Assembly (NCBI RefSeq): GCF_004320535.1
Contig: NZ_SIHY01000001.1
Span: forward strand, 1,984,001 to 2,048,000
Length of the DNA stretch: 64,000 nucleotides
Reading direction: 5' to 3'
Source: Arthrobacter sp. S41
Lineage (GTDB): Bacteria > Actinomycetota > Actinomycetes > Actinomycetales > Micrococcaceae
Under the pieces are notes generated by a model. That model did not search any database. It was not told the DNA's origin and saw only the letters and a program-made list of their open reading frames with translations. Shown piece by piece: positions 43,135 to 51,778 of this stretch. The stretch's first letter is position 1; each line of letters begins with the position of its first letter. The position numbers and the translations under genes are program-made.

Positions 43135-44676
43135 ATGAACCTTGGACGATTGAGCGTAGCTGCAAGTTTTGCAGCGGTAGCCCTCGCACTAACTGCCTGC
43201 AGTTCCACCGCCACCCCCGCTCCGGATGCAGCAGCGGATGCCGAAGCCCGCGTAGTTGTAGCGAACTTCCGTGCCCCAATTTCCAACTGGGCTTTGGAAA
43301 GCGATGACGCTTATGTGCTCTCAATCGCCGGTTGCTTGGAAACCCTGACCAAGTATGACCAGACCGAGAAGAAGGTAGAGCCAATGCTCGCCACTTCTTG
43401 GAAGCAGACCTCGGATATCGCATGGGAATTCGACCTGCGCAAGAACGTAAAGTTCCAGGACGGCACCGACTTCAACGCCAAGGCTGTTGCTAATTCACTG
43501 AACCATGTTCTTGATGCCACCGCACCAGCACGTGCAGTGAACCCTAAGACCATCAAGAAGGTAGAAGCCCTCGACGCTGATACCGTACGCGTCACTACCC
43601 CGGCAGCTGATCCGCTCTTGCCGTATCGCATGGCCAGCGTGAATGCCGGCGTGCTCTCGGGTGCTGCGTACACCGACAAGGGCATTGATCCGATGAATCA
43701 CTGCACCGGGCCTTTCGCTCCGGTTTCAGAGAAGGCCGGACAGTCCTTGACCTTGGACCGCAACAAGAATTACTGGGATGGTGAGGTGAAACTGGCCGGC
43801 GGCGAAATCCGCTACATCACCGACGGCGCCACCCGCTCCACCCAGGTACAGACCGGTGAAGCGGACATCTCCATGTCCATCCCGGCCACCAGCTTGGCTA
43901 CCTTGGAAGCAGACGAGAAGATCAGCGTGCTCAAGGCCGACTCTCCTCGCACCTCGACCCTGTACCTAAACAACTCGCGCGCACCATTCAACAAAGTGGA
44001 GCTGCGCAAGGCAGCCACCATGGCTCTGGATCTGCCAGCTATGGCCGCCAGCATCTATGAAGGTGCAGCACAGCCTGCCACCGGACCCTTTGCTCCGAGT
44101 GAGCCATGGGCCAACCCAGATCTGGCAGTACCTGCAGTGAACATCGACGAAGCCAAGAAATTGGTAGAAGCCTCCGGCTACAAGCAAGAGAAGCCTCTGG
44201 AGATCATTGCGATCACCGAACGTGCTGAATTTGCTGGTGTAGGTGCCATCATCCAGGAGCAGTTCAAGCAGATTGGTTTGAAGGCCAATGTGGTGACCAA
44301 GTCCTACGGTGCTGTAGAGCCAGATGTTTTGGCCGGCAAGTACGACATGATCCTCAGCCAGCGCAACCGCATGATTGATATTGCTGACCCGATCGGTTTC
44401 CTGCAGGCGGACTACACCTGCGAAGGTGGCTACAACCTGAGCCACTACTGCAACAAGGACTACGACAAACTGATCAGCCAGGCAATGGGTGAGAAGGACG
44501 AAACTAAGCGCCACGACATCTACCGCAAGGCCGGAGATATCTTGGCTAAGGATGCCGCCAACGTGTGGCTGGTCAATGAGCAGGCCATCGACGGTGTGGG
44601 CTCCAAGGTTCAGGGCTACGTCCAGGATCCACTGACCCGCTACGTACTGACCAAGGATCTGGCGAAAACCAAGTAA
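43135..44676 (+). CDS. ABC transporter substrate-binding lipoprotein (SBP_bac_5, peptide/nickel/opine type)
   Basis: A 513-aa lipoprotein: signal MNLGRLSVAASFAAVALAL followed by lipobox LTAC. The mature protein is an SBP_bac_5 fold: YVLSIAGCLETLTKYD, FDLRKNVKFQDGTDFNAKAV (family signature), CTGPFAPVSE and IRYITDGATRSTQVQTGEAD. Such proteins bind oligopeptides, nickel complexes, haem or opine metallophores. ATG 43135 follows GAAGGATTTCC. First gene of a four-gene importer operon with an IdeR-like box at the promoter. Confidence 0.92.
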   Translation: MNLGRLSVAASFAAVALALTACSSTATPAPDAAADAEARVVVANFRAPISNWALESDDAYVLSIAGCLETLTKYDQTEKKVEPMLATSWKQTSDIAWEFDLRKNVKFQDGTDFNAKAVANSLNHVLDATAPARAVNPKTIKKVEALDADTVRVTTPAADPLLPYRMASVNAGVLSGAAYTDKGIDPMNHCTGPFAPVSEKAGQSLTLDRNKNYWDGEVKLAGGEIRYITDGATRSTQVQTGEADISMSIPATSLATLEADEKISVLKADSPRTSTLYLNNSRAPFNKVELRKAATMALDLPAMAASIYEGAAQPATGPFAPSEPWANPDLAVPAVNIDEAKKLVEASGYKQEKPLEIIAITERAEFAGVGAIIQEQFKQIGLKANVVTKSYGAVEPDVLAGKYDMILSQRNRMIDIADPIGFLQADYTCEGGYNLSHYCNKDYDKLISQAMGEKDETKRHDIYRKAGDILAKDAANVWLVNEQAIDGVGSKVQGYVQDPLTRYVLTKDLAKTK

Positions 44677-44677
44677 C

Positions 44678-45631
44678 GTGTCCCCACTAACTGCCGTGCT
44701 GCGCCGAGTTGTAGGACTCGGCGCAGCCGTTCTGCTTTCATCCTTTGCGGTGTTTCTTGTCCCCTTCGTTTCCCCAGGGGATCCGGTGCGTGCCTTGTTG
44801 CGCGCGCGAATGGACTTCGGCGAAGCAGATGAGGCTACAGTGCAGGCCTATGCAGAGCAGTTTGGACTTCACGACCCGATGCTGGTGCAGTTCGGGCGAT
44901 GGCTTGGACGGTTCTTCACCGGAGATATGGGGCTCTCTCATATCAGTGGAACCCCAGTAGCTGACCAAGTCCTCCCGGCCATTGGCGTCACCCTATCGCT
45001 GGCCGGCAGCGCACTGCTGGTGGCGATACTTGTTTCTATTTTCTTGGGTGTCATTTCAGCTACTCATGCCGGGAAGTGGACCGATAAACTCATCACTTCA
45101 GTGACCCACGCACTAATCGCCATTCCCGAATACGCGCTGGCACCACTACTGGTCTTACTCTTCGCGGTGCGCTGGTCACTGCTTCCTTCAGCAGGCTACG
45201 ACTCCCCTGCATCGCTGGTGCTTCCAGTATTCATTTTGGCGTTGCGGCCCATCAGCTTCTTCACTGTTGCGGTGCGCTCAGGCGTGCTCCAAGCCTTGGA
45301 TTCTGAACATGTACTCGCAGCTCGCGCCCGCGGTCTAAGCCGCACTCAGGCATTGACCCGCCACGTAGTTCCCCACGGATTATTGCCAATGTGGACCATG
45401 GTGGGTGTCTGGTTTGCTGGACTGCTTGGTGGCTCAGTCATTGTTGAAGTCATCTTTGCCATCCCCGGAATGGGGCGATTGATCTTTGATTCAATTGTTG
45501 ATTCCGATATTCCCGTGGCCCAAGGTGGCGTAGTGGTCGTGGTGACCTGCGCCGTTCTGGTCACCGGAATTATTGATTTGATTCACAAGCTCAGTGATCC
45601 CACCGTGAGGATTGGAGTTCGACATGGCTAA
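44678..45631 (+). CDS. ABC transporter permease (DppB/NikB type)
   Basis: A 317-aa permease with six TM helices. Family features: FVSPGDPVRALLRARMD and YAEQFGLHDPMLVQFGRWLG (N-terminal DppB block), RPISFFTVAVRSGVLQALDSEHVLAARARGLS-type EAA loop (HVLAARARGLSRTQALTRHV seen at about residues 205-224). GTG 44678 begins one base after the SBP stop. It pairs with the next permease to form the membrane channel. Confidence 0.9.
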   Translation: MSPLTAVLRRVVGLGAAVLLSSFAVFLVPFVSPGDPVRALLRARMDFGEADEATVQAYAEQFGLHDPMLVQFGRWLGRFFTGDMGLSHISGTPVADQVLPAIGVTLSLAGSALLVAILVSIFLGVISATHAGKWTDKLITSVTHALIAIPEYALAPLLVLLFAVRWSLLPSAGYDSPASLVLPVFILALRPISFFTVAVRSGVLQALDSEHVLAARARGLSRTQALTRHVVPHGLLPMWTMVGVWFAGLLGGSVIVEVIFAIPGMGRLIFDSIVDSDIPVAQGGVVVVVTCAVLVTGIIDLIHKLSDPTVRIGVRHG

Positions 45632-46475
45632 GAGCACTGCTTCAAAGATTCTTCTTTCCGTTCCAGCGTTCATCTTGTTAGTGATAGTTCTTTTGACCAT
45701 CACAGCTCCCTTGATTTCTCCCTATGACCCTGACGTTCAGTCGCTGGCAGATAGGTTGCAGGGCCCAAGTGCAGCGCACCTCTTGGGCACCGACGCCCTG
45801 GGACGCGATACCTTGAGCCGGGTGCTGCATGGCGGACAGTTCTCCCTGTCCGTAGCACTGATCACCACGCTGTTTTCACTGTTGGTCGGCACGGTGCTGG
45901 GATTGCTCAGCGCACTGCGTGGCGGATGGCTGGACGAGATCTTCCTGCGCATCAATGACCTGCTGCTCGCGCTGCCCGAAATCGTCATTGCCCTGTTGAT
46001 TATTGCGGTCATGGGTCCTGGCTTCTTCACCATGGTGCTCTCCGTTGGCGTGGTGGCGTGGACCCCCACCGCAAGGTTGGTGCGTTCCATTGCTGCCCAA
46101 GCCTTGTCCACGCACCATGTGGAAGCCTCCAAACATGTGGGCGCTTCACGCTGGTTCATCCTGCGCCACCACGTCTTGCCCTTCGTTGCTGGACCGGTGC
46201 TAGCCCAGGCCGCATTACGTTTTGGTTTGCTCCTTGTTTTGCTCGGTTCGCTGTCCTACCTGGGCATTGGCGTACAACCACCGCAGTCCGACTGGGGATC
46301 CATGCTGGCCGAAGCCCAACCACATGCCATCCGCTCCCCCTGGGGCTTACTTGTCCCTGGAGCTGCCATTTTCTTAGTCAGCTTCTGCGTCACCTTGCTG
46401 GGCAACCGCATCACCCACGTGCTGGGCGGAAACGACGTTCTGTACATCAAAACCAAGGCGGAAGCCCATGGCTGA
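45624..46475 (+). CDS. ABC transporter permease (DppC/NikC type)
   Basis: A 283-aa permease: ISPYDPDVQSLADRLQGPS and HLLGTDALGRDTLSRVLHGG are hallmark DppC/NikC N-terminal motifs. TM domains follow, and the EAA loop HHVEASKHVGASRWFILRHH. ATG 45624 (MAKSTASK), with GGAG seven bases upstream, overlaps the preceding gene by 8 bp. Partner of the DppB-type protein. Confidence 0.92.
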   Translation: MAKSTASKILLSVPAFILLVIVLLTITAPLISPYDPDVQSLADRLQGPSAAHLLGTDALGRDTLSRVLHGGQFSLSVALITTLFSLLVGTVLGLLSALRGGWLDEIFLRINDLLLALPEIVIALLIIAVMGPGFFTMVLSVGVVAWTPTARLVRSIAAQALSTHHVEASKHVGASRWFILRHHVLPFVAGPVLAQAALRFGLLLVLLGSLSYLGIGVQPPQSDWGSMLAEAQPHAIRSPWGLLVPGAAIFLVSFCVTLLGNRITHVLGGNDVLYIKTKAEAHG

Positions 46476-48000
46476 AGAACTTGAATTCATTGATCTATCG
46501 GTCAGCTCGGGACAGAAAATGTTGCTGTCCAAGGCTCGTGGCGCACTGCGCTCCGGAGAACTGGTGGCCGTGGTGGGGCGCTCCGGTTCAGGCAAGACGC
46601 TGCTCACCAAAGCGATCATGGGACTTCTCCCAGAACAGTTGCAGGCCGAGGGTCAGATCCTGCTCGATGGCCAGCGGCTAGATCAGCTCAGCGATAAAGC
46701 CATGAACCAGGTGCGTGGGCACCGTATCAGCATGCTGTTCCAACAGCCTAAGCGCGTCATGAATCCTCGGATGACCATCCGCGCGCACTTGCTTGAGGCC
46801 ATGGGTGCCCATGGTTGGGGCAAGGCCCGAAAGCATGCGGCTGAGGTCCTAGCTCTGTTAGAAGAAGTTGGACTGTCCCCTGCCGCGCAGATTGCTGGCC
46901 AGCGCCCGGATCAACTTTCTGGCGGGATGGCTCAACGTGCCATGTTGGCCCTTGCTTTGGCCGCGGATCCAGAATTCATTCTGGCTGATGAGCCGACGTC
47001 TTCTCTGGATTCAATTCTCAAGGCTGAAGTCTTGCAGCTACTGCGCCGCAAGCAGCAAGAACGTGGCGTTGGTGTTCTTTTTATTACCCACGACATCGCC
47101 AGCGTCCAGCATATTGCTGACCGCGTAGTGGTGGTCAGTGACGGTCAGATTGTTGACCAGTGCCCCACCGCACAGATCTTCTCCAAAGACCGTCACGCAA
47201 AAACCCGTGAATTAGTTGAGGCCAGCCTGCCTGCAGTTCGTGAACCACGGTCCGAGGATTCCGGCTGCCTGCTCGAAGCAGTGGATGCGAGCAAGAATTA
47301 TTGGCGCCGAGCCAAGGGTGAAGCAGCGTTGAAGCCCACTACCCTTTGCCTCCATGGCGGGCAGGTATTGGGCGTTGTGGGACGTTCCGGCTCTGGCAAG
47401 AGCACCTTTGCCAGACTCCTTGCTGGACTGGAGCAGCCAACTACCGGACAGATCATCGATAAGCACGAGGGTGCTACGGCAACGCGAGTACAGATTATTG
47501 CGCAGGAGCCGTTCTCTTCATTTGATCCGCGGCTTTCTATCCGTACCAGCATGAGCGCCGCAGTGCACCGGCTACCTGCAGATCAGGCCCGGGAGCGCAT
47601 GGCACAAGCGATGGTTCAGGTTGGATTACCCGATGAATTATTGGACCGGTATCCGGGCCAATGCTCAGGTGGACAGCTACAAAGGTTAGCTATTGCCCGG
47701 GCGCTTCTGACCGATCCACAGGTATTGATCTGTGATGAATCAACCTCGGCGTTGGACTCGGTGGCGCAGCGCCACATCCTTGATCTGTTGCTGGATCTAC
47801 GCGAGCGCATGGGTCTGAGCCTTGTAGTCATTTCCCATGACATGGACGTGATCCGTTATGTCAGTGATGATGTGGCCGTGTTCTATGAGGGTGAGCTAGT
47901 GGAGCAGCGCCCACTCAACGAATTCTTGACCAATGCGGAACATCCGCACAGCAAGGACCTAGTGGCCGCGCTAAATATCACCGCGGCAATGCGGGCGTGA
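46468..48000 (+). CDS. ABC transporter ATP-binding protein with two fused NBDs (DppD-DppF type)
   Basis: A 510-aa protein with two ATPase domains. NBD1: Walker A GRSGSGKTLL, signature LSGGMAQRAM, Walker B FILADEPTSSLD. NBD2 (from about residue 270): Walker A GRSGSGKSTF, signature CSGGQLQRLA, Walker B VLICDESTSALD. The fused DppD-DppF arrangement powers the two permeases. ATG 46468 overlaps the previous gene by 8 bp. Last gene of the operon; an IS element stands about 200 bp downstream. Confidence 0.92.
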   Translation: MAEELEFIDLSVSSGQKMLLSKARGALRSGELVAVVGRSGSGKTLLTKAIMGLLPEQLQAEGQILLDGQRLDQLSDKAMNQVRGHRISMLFQQPKRVMNPRMTIRAHLLEAMGAHGWGKARKHAAEVLALLEEVGLSPAAQIAGQRPDQLSGGMAQRAMLALALAADPEFILADEPTSSLDSILKAEVLQLLRRKQQERGVGVLFITHDIASVQHIADRVVVVSDGQIVDQCPTAQIFSKDRHAKTRELVEASLPAVREPRSEDSGCLLEAVDASKNYWRRAKGEAALKPTTLCLHGGQVLGVVGRSGSGKSTFARLLAGLEQPTTGQIIDKHEGATATRVQIIAQEPFSSFDPRLSIRTSMSAAVHRLPADQARERMAQAMVQVGLPDELLDRYPGQCSGGQLQRLAIARALLTDPQVLICDESTSALDSVAQRHILDLLLDLRERMGLSLVVISHDMDVIRYVSDDVAVFYEGELVEQRPLNEFLTNAEHPHSKDLVAALNITAAMRA

Positions 48001-48113
48001 AGCAGCCTTCACAAAGAGAGTGGCAATGGAAACACGAGTTGGAATGCCACAGATTGGCTATCCTCAAAGCTGATTCCATGTGCCAGTGCTTCACGGTCCG
48101 GCAATTGGAGGAT

Positions 48114-48206
48114 TCATCGGTATGAGCGAGTGAGAATTATCCGGTATTCGTCACCAATCATGTCTTCGAGCTCCCTGCGAAGCTCTTCAGCTTCCACCCA
48201 ATGCAC
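48114..48206 (-). pseudogene. Possible tail of a small gene cut by the IS element
   Basis: Leftward from the IS edge a frame reads VHWVEAEELRRELEDMIGDE and YRIILTRSYR then TGA (48114). It has no start of its own. On the other flank of the IS, AGGAGGCGGT-ATG (49485-49479, leftward) begins a frame reading toward the element. The two may be halves of one small gene of about 35 codons. Confidence 0.3.
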
Positions 48207-48287
48207 TGGTTGGGTCCCGGGAAAGTAGTCCAGTGACTATGTGAGTACTCGTGTCCGACAATGGACACAGGAGGAATCACAGAAACA

Positions 48288-48566
48288 ATGGCACGCAGAC
48301 ACACACCAGACCAGGTCATCGCTAAAGTCCGCCAAGGACAAAAGATGCTCAATGAAGGCCACCCGATGATCGAGGTCATCAAGGAACTTCAGATCACCGA
48401 AGCGACCTGGTACCGCTGGATCAACCAGTACGGGTCCGAGAAAAACGCTGAAGCCAGCAAACGTACCAAAGAGCTGGAAAAGGAAAACGCCCGCCTGAAG
48501 AAGCTGCTCGCCGATCAGATGCTCGCCAACGACATCTTGACCGAGGTAGCTAAGGGAAAATTCTAA
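48288..48566 (+). CDS. IS3-family transposase OrfA
   Basis: A 92-aa DNA-binding subunit: MARRHTPDQVIAKVRQGQKM, then a helix-turn-helix (MIEVIKELQITEATWYRWIN) and a C-terminal leucine-zipper-like helix (TKELEKENARLKKLLADQM). The end of the frame contains GGAAAATTCTAA; slipping back one base on the A run (48558-48560) moves ribosomes into the orfB frame, giving the OrfAB transposase. Confidence 0.9.
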   Translation: MARRHTPDQVIAKVRQGQKMLNEGHPMIEVIKELQITEATWYRWINQYGSEKNAEASKRTKELEKENARLKKLLADQMLANDILTEVAKGKF

Positions 48567-48601
48567 ACCCTGAACCACGCCGCCGTGCCGTACGGACGGC
48601 G

Positions 48602-49435
48602 ATGGAAAAATTCGGGGCATCCGAACGCTTCGCATGCCAAGTTCTGGGCCAGAACCGTTCTGCGCTGCGTAAGAAGAAATCACCGATGAGCTTTGACGAA
48701 GCGCAGCTGAGGGCCGATTTGCGCGCCGTCGCGTCCGACTATCCGGTCTGGGGCTGGCGCAAGGCCCGCTGGCATCTATTGAGCACTGAACGACGGGCAG
48801 GCACAGCCTTGAACAGCAAGCGTGTCCGACGGTTGTGGCGCGAGGAAGGCTTGGTCTGTAAGCCCAAGCGTCGAAAGAAGCGCCATACCGGCCCAGATGC
48901 CGGGGAGCAGAAGCGACTGATCGCAACGTATCCAATGCATGTGCTCAGTTTCGACTTTCAGTCGGATGTCACCTCCTGCGGACGTCACTTCCGCTTTTTC
49001 AATGTCATTGATGAGTACACGAGAACAGCATTGGCGATTATTCCGCGGCGGTCTTTCAAGGCTGAGGACGTGGTGGCAGTTTTGGAAGGGATCATCGCCG
49101 AGACAGGGACCCAACCAACATTCGTGCGGTGTGATGACGGGCCTGAATTCACTGCCGGTGCGTTGGTGAACTGGTGCAACACTGTTGGAGTTTCTACTGC
49201 GTTCATTGATCCGGGTTCGCCTTGGCAGAACGGTTTTATTGAGTCGTTTAATGCGCAGTTCCGACGTGAACAACTCTCCGGAGAAATCATGGACACCATG
49301 GCGGAGGCGAGATATTTGGCTGATGAATGGAAGGACATTTACAATCAGGAACGTCCCCATGGCTCCTTGGATGGGTCGACGCCGTCCCGTTTTTGGGATG
49401 AATGGGTCAGAGAGAATCAGTTAGCTATCGCATAG
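48602..49435 (+). CDS. IS3-family transposase OrfB (DDE integrase domain)
   Basis: 277 aa from ATG 48602; the frame is open back to 48554, overlapping orfA, and is entered by -1 frameshifting (fusion point GK-ILNPEPRRRAVRTAMEKF). HTH_21-type region VWGWRKARWHLL, then the rve integrase core with the DDE triad: D in LSFDFQSDVT, D in VRCDDGPEFTAG and E in WQNGFIESFNAQFR. Intact and probably active. Confidence 0.92.
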   Translation: MEKFGASERFACQVLGQNRSALRKKKSPMSFDEAQLRADLRAVASDYPVWGWRKARWHLLSTERRAGTALNSKRVRRLWREEGLVCKPKRRKKRHTGPDAGEQKRLIATYPMHVLSFDFQSDVTSCGRHFRFFNVIDEYTRTALAIIPRRSFKAEDVVAVLEGIIAETGTQPTFVRCDDGPEFTAGALVNWCNTVGVSTAFIDPGSPWQNGFIESFNAQFRREQLSGEIMDTMAEARYLADEWKDIYNQERPHGSLDGSTPSRFWDEWVRENQLAIA

Positions 49436-49620
49436 TTGCTGGGCTGCTCAAAGGGACCCAACCAGTGGTAATTGCCATACCGCCTCCTAGTGGTACTAGA
49501 TATGGTACGACTTTAGTTATTCTCTCAGACCATCTTCAAGAATGAAGCGACGAGCTGAGCAAAGCTGGAGATATCCTGAACGAATGGCACAGTCTTTTCT
49601 ACAGTACGTAAAATTCAGGC

Positions 49621-50757
49621 ATGGAAATCAACAACCTAGCACCCTTCGACGCAGTCATCCTCATGTCCTTCGGCGGACCGGAGAAAGATAAAGATGTTCT
49701 TCCGTTTCTCCAGAATGTCACTGCGGGACGAGGCATCCCCGATGAGCGACTAGTCGAAGTAGGTGAACACTATTACGGGTTCGGCGGAAAGTCCCCCATC
49801 AACGACCAGAACCGCCAGCTACTAGAAGCCCTACGTCAAGAGTTCGAACAACGTGGAATCACGACGCCAGTATTGTGGGGCAACCGCAACTGGGATCCTT
49901 ATCTCACAGACACCGTGCGCGACTTCGCCAAAAGGACGCGAGGGTCGCGATTCCTTGCTATCGACACTTCCGCATATTCTTGCTACTCCTCGTGCCGCCA
50001 GTATCGCGAAGATTTCGCCCACACCCAAAATGTGCTAGCTCAAGAAGGTATCGAGGTATCTTTCGAGAAGATCCGCCAATACTATAACCATCCGGGCTTT
50101 GCTTATGCGGAATTGGATTGCGTGCATCGCGGGCTCACAGACTTGATCCAGAAAGTCGGGGTCTTGGATCCGCAGAAGCACAGCTTGCTCTATGTCACCC
50201 ATTCGATCCCTCTAGCAATGCAAGAAGCCTCGGAGCGTCAGACTGTTGGGTATCGGGAGCAGCATCTGCAGCTGATCGAATGGATCAATCAAGAACTGGG
50301 AGAAAAGCAACCGTTGAATGCTGAGCTTGTTTTTTGTTCTCGTTCTGGTTCGCCGCGAACTCCGTGGTTGGAGCCTGATATCAATGATCGACTTGAGGAG
50401 CTCGCTAGCTCAGGGGTGGAAGGTGTGGTCGTTGTTCCGTTGGGATTCGTATCCGATCATATGGAAGTAAAATACGATCTTGATACCGAGGCAGCACAGA
50501 CTGCCAAAGATCTTGGACTTGATTATGTGCGGGCCGCGACTGTTGGGGTTGACCCGATATTTGTGTCGGGGCTTGTCGATGCTACCTTGGAGCGGGCGGC
50601 TCAATATCGCGGGGAAACGGTCGATTCTCCGTCGGTCACTCCCGAAGGTCCGTTGAGCCCAGGGAGTGGTTCCTGTTCTACGACTTGCTGCATGGGAAGG
50701 GATCAGAAGCCGACAACACCTAGCTGGGATTCCTTACCGGCAAGCCACAGATCTTAG
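49621..50757 (+). CDS. cpfC: Ferrochelatase (coproporphyrin ferrochelatase, actinobacterial [2Fe-2S] type)
   Basis: A 378-aa enzyme inserting Fe2+ into coproporphyrin III (coproporphyrin-dependent haem pathway). Catalytic residues: H194 in YVTHSIPLAM and E282 in VSDHMEVKYDLD. Four cysteines fit the actinobacterial [2Fe-2S] cluster: C167 (AELDCVHRG) and the C-terminal C352, C356, C357 (GSCSTTCCMG). ATG 49621. It is alone, not next to other hem genes, which usually cluster with it. The gene follows an IS element and an iron-box-linked transporter. Confidence 0.93.
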   Translation: MEINNLAPFDAVILMSFGGPEKDKDVLPFLQNVTAGRGIPDERLVEVGEHYYGFGGKSPINDQNRQLLEALRQEFEQRGITTPVLWGNRNWDPYLTDTVRDFAKRTRGSRFLAIDTSAYSCYSSCRQYREDFAHTQNVLAQEGIEVSFEKIRQYYNHPGFAYAELDCVHRGLTDLIQKVGVLDPQKHSLLYVTHSIPLAMQEASERQTVGYREQHLQLIEWINQELGEKQPLNAELVFCSRSGSPRTPWLEPDINDRLEELASSGVEGVVVVPLGFVSDHMEVKYDLDTEAAQTAKDLGLDYVRAATVGVDPIFVSGLVDATLERAAQYRGETVDSPSVTPEGPLSPGSGSCSTTCCMGRDQKPTTPSWDSLPASHRS

Positions 50758-50882
50758 CAACCCGAAGGGTACCTGCGAATTCGAGATTTGTGAGATTTGA
50801 AGACACTACACGCCCTAAATCTTGATGGCGTGGCACGTAGCTTCATGGAAGGAAGAGCCTGAAAGAATCAACCAAATAAAGA

Positions 50883-50913
50883 TGGCGGAATGGGCTCACA
50901 GCCCATCCCGCCA
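50883..50913 (-). terminator. Terminator of the cold-shock gene
   Basis: TGGCGGAATGGGCT (50883-50896) and AGCCCATCCCGCCA (50900-50913) form a 14-bp stem with one mismatch and a 3-nt loop. Read leftward it is followed by TCTTTATTT. It ends the csp transcript 25 bp past its stop. Confidence 0.85.
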
Positions 50914-50938
50914 CTCTTCATAGAATTACTAGGCGTGC

Positions 50939-51142
50939 TTAGCGCACCTGAATCTCGGTAGCCTGAGGACCCTTAGGGCCAGCTTCAAGCTTGTATTCAA
51001 CGGTTTGGCCTTCTTCAAGGTTCTTGAAGCCGAAACTCTGGATCGCACTGTAGTGTGCGAAAACGTCTGCGGATCCGTCTGAAGGAGCGATGAAGCCGAA
51101 GCCCTTTTCGGAGTTGAACCATTTTACAGTGCCAGTAGCCAT
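50939..51142 (-). CDS. cspA: Cold-shock domain protein (CspA family)
   Basis: A 67-aa single-domain RNA chaperone: [20 protein letters not shown] with RNP1 (KGFGFI) and RNP2 (VFAHYSAI), ending [10 protein letters not shown]. It binds single-stranded RNA/DNA and melts structures, usually at low temperature or in growth. ATG 51142. The leader upstream contains a 7-bp hairpin at 51189-51206 and, beyond 51300, an ISL3 remnant. Confidence 0.95.
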   Translation of the reverse strand: MATGTVKWFNSEKGFGFIAPSDGSADVFAHYSAIQSFGFKNLEEGQTVEYKLEAGPKGPQATEIQVR

Positions 51143-51188
51143 GTGTATTCCTAAATCTTAACCAGCGAGTAAACGATGGTTTGAGCAT

Positions 51189-51206
51189 GTGCCGCCTAAG
51201 CGGCAC
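51189..51206 (-). promoter_or_regulatory. Hairpin in the cold-shock leader
   Basis: GTGCCGC (51189-51195) and GCGGCAC (51200-51206) form a perfect 7-bp stem with a CTAA loop, about 47 nt upstream of the csp ATG. Long structured leaders are typical of cold-shock mRNAs. Confidence 0.5.
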
Positions 51207-51318
51207 GAAGTAAGTCTGTGATGCATCGAATGATTCTTCATCAAGCCAGATTAGCCTCTACGTTCTGGACATCGATTTTGAGTCCGGACGTAAAGAAATA
51301 TCAATGCAGATGCATGTG

Positions 51319-51492
51319 TTAGCGGTAGTACCCTTGGGCCCCGCACCGGTGGCAGAACTTGCCATCATCAACGACTCGGCACTCGATCACTGCGCGGGTT
51401 TCGGTGATGTGCTGGCCGGTGGCGGTCAGTCCGAGGTCTTGAAGGCCGCAGAATGCCGTCAACTCCGGGGTGCAGTAGGTAGCATTGAGCAT
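51319..51492 (-). pseudogene. Truncated ISL3-family transposase, N-terminal 57 aa
   Basis: ATG 51492 reads MLNATYCTPELTAFCGLQDL and continues to ITETRAVIECRVVDDGKFC followed by HRCGAQGYYR and TAA. The VIEC...CxxCG zinc-binding pattern is that of the N-terminal domain of ISL3 transposases, which are normally over 400 aa. All catalytic residues are lost. Confidence 0.65.
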
Positions 51493-51624
51493 GGCCGGGA
51501 GCTTTCGACGGTGGTTGTGTAGGAACTTTCATTCTCGTGAAGCTCCCGGCCTTGTCCATGCCGTGACACGCTACCTGATGCCCGGGATCTGTTGAGGTTC
51601 TTACACCTTAGATTGCGAAGAGCC
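51319..51624 (-). mobile_element. Remnant of an ISL3-family insertion sequence
   Basis: Leftward, GGCTCTTCGCAATCTAAGG (starting at 51624) looks like an ISL3-type terminal repeat, whose usual start is GGCTCTTC. About 130 bp further in, a transposase start is readable (57-aa fragment at 51319-51492), as in full ISL3 elements. The rest of the transposase and the other end are missing; the cold-shock promoter region follows. Confidence 0.6.
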
Positions 51625-51743
51625 TCTAAAGCGCCTTGGATCAACTGTGCATAATGCCCGGATGAAATCCTGCGTCACTCTATCCTGACCGAGGCGGGCC
51701 CCTTTCCTGCCAGGATCCTTCTAGGCCATGAACCACCAAACTG

Positions 51744-51778
51744 AAAGTGATAGCAACACCGATCCTTACTATCACTTT
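51744..51778. repeat. 10-bp perfect inverted repeat in the 51.6-52.0 kb gap
   Basis: AAAGTGATAG (51744-51753) and CTATCACTTT (51769-51778) with a 15-nt loop. The surrounding 300 bp show no convincing gene; this stretch may be more mobile-element debris. Confidence 0.4.

Larger units (their letters stand above)
48204..49467 (+). mobile_element. IS3-family insertion sequence (IS407-like group)
   Basis: A 1264-bp element bounded by a perfect 15-bp inverted repeat: CACTGGTTGGGTCCC (48204-48218) and GGGACCCAACCAGTG (49453-49467). The proper IS tips may be the inner TGG/CCA. It carries overlapping orfA and orfB joined by a -1 frameshift, both intact. No target-site duplication is recognisable outside the repeats. 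It lies between the ABC importer operon and the ferrochelatase gene. Confidence 0.88.

Noticed and set aside
48190-49480. Target-site duplication of the IS3 element
   Set aside because: No 3-4 bp direct repeat was found outside the inverted repeats under any plausible boundary.
51304-51522. 72-codon rightward frame
   Set aside because: Antisense to the ISL3 transposase remnant, which has a recognisable VIEC...CxxCG motif.
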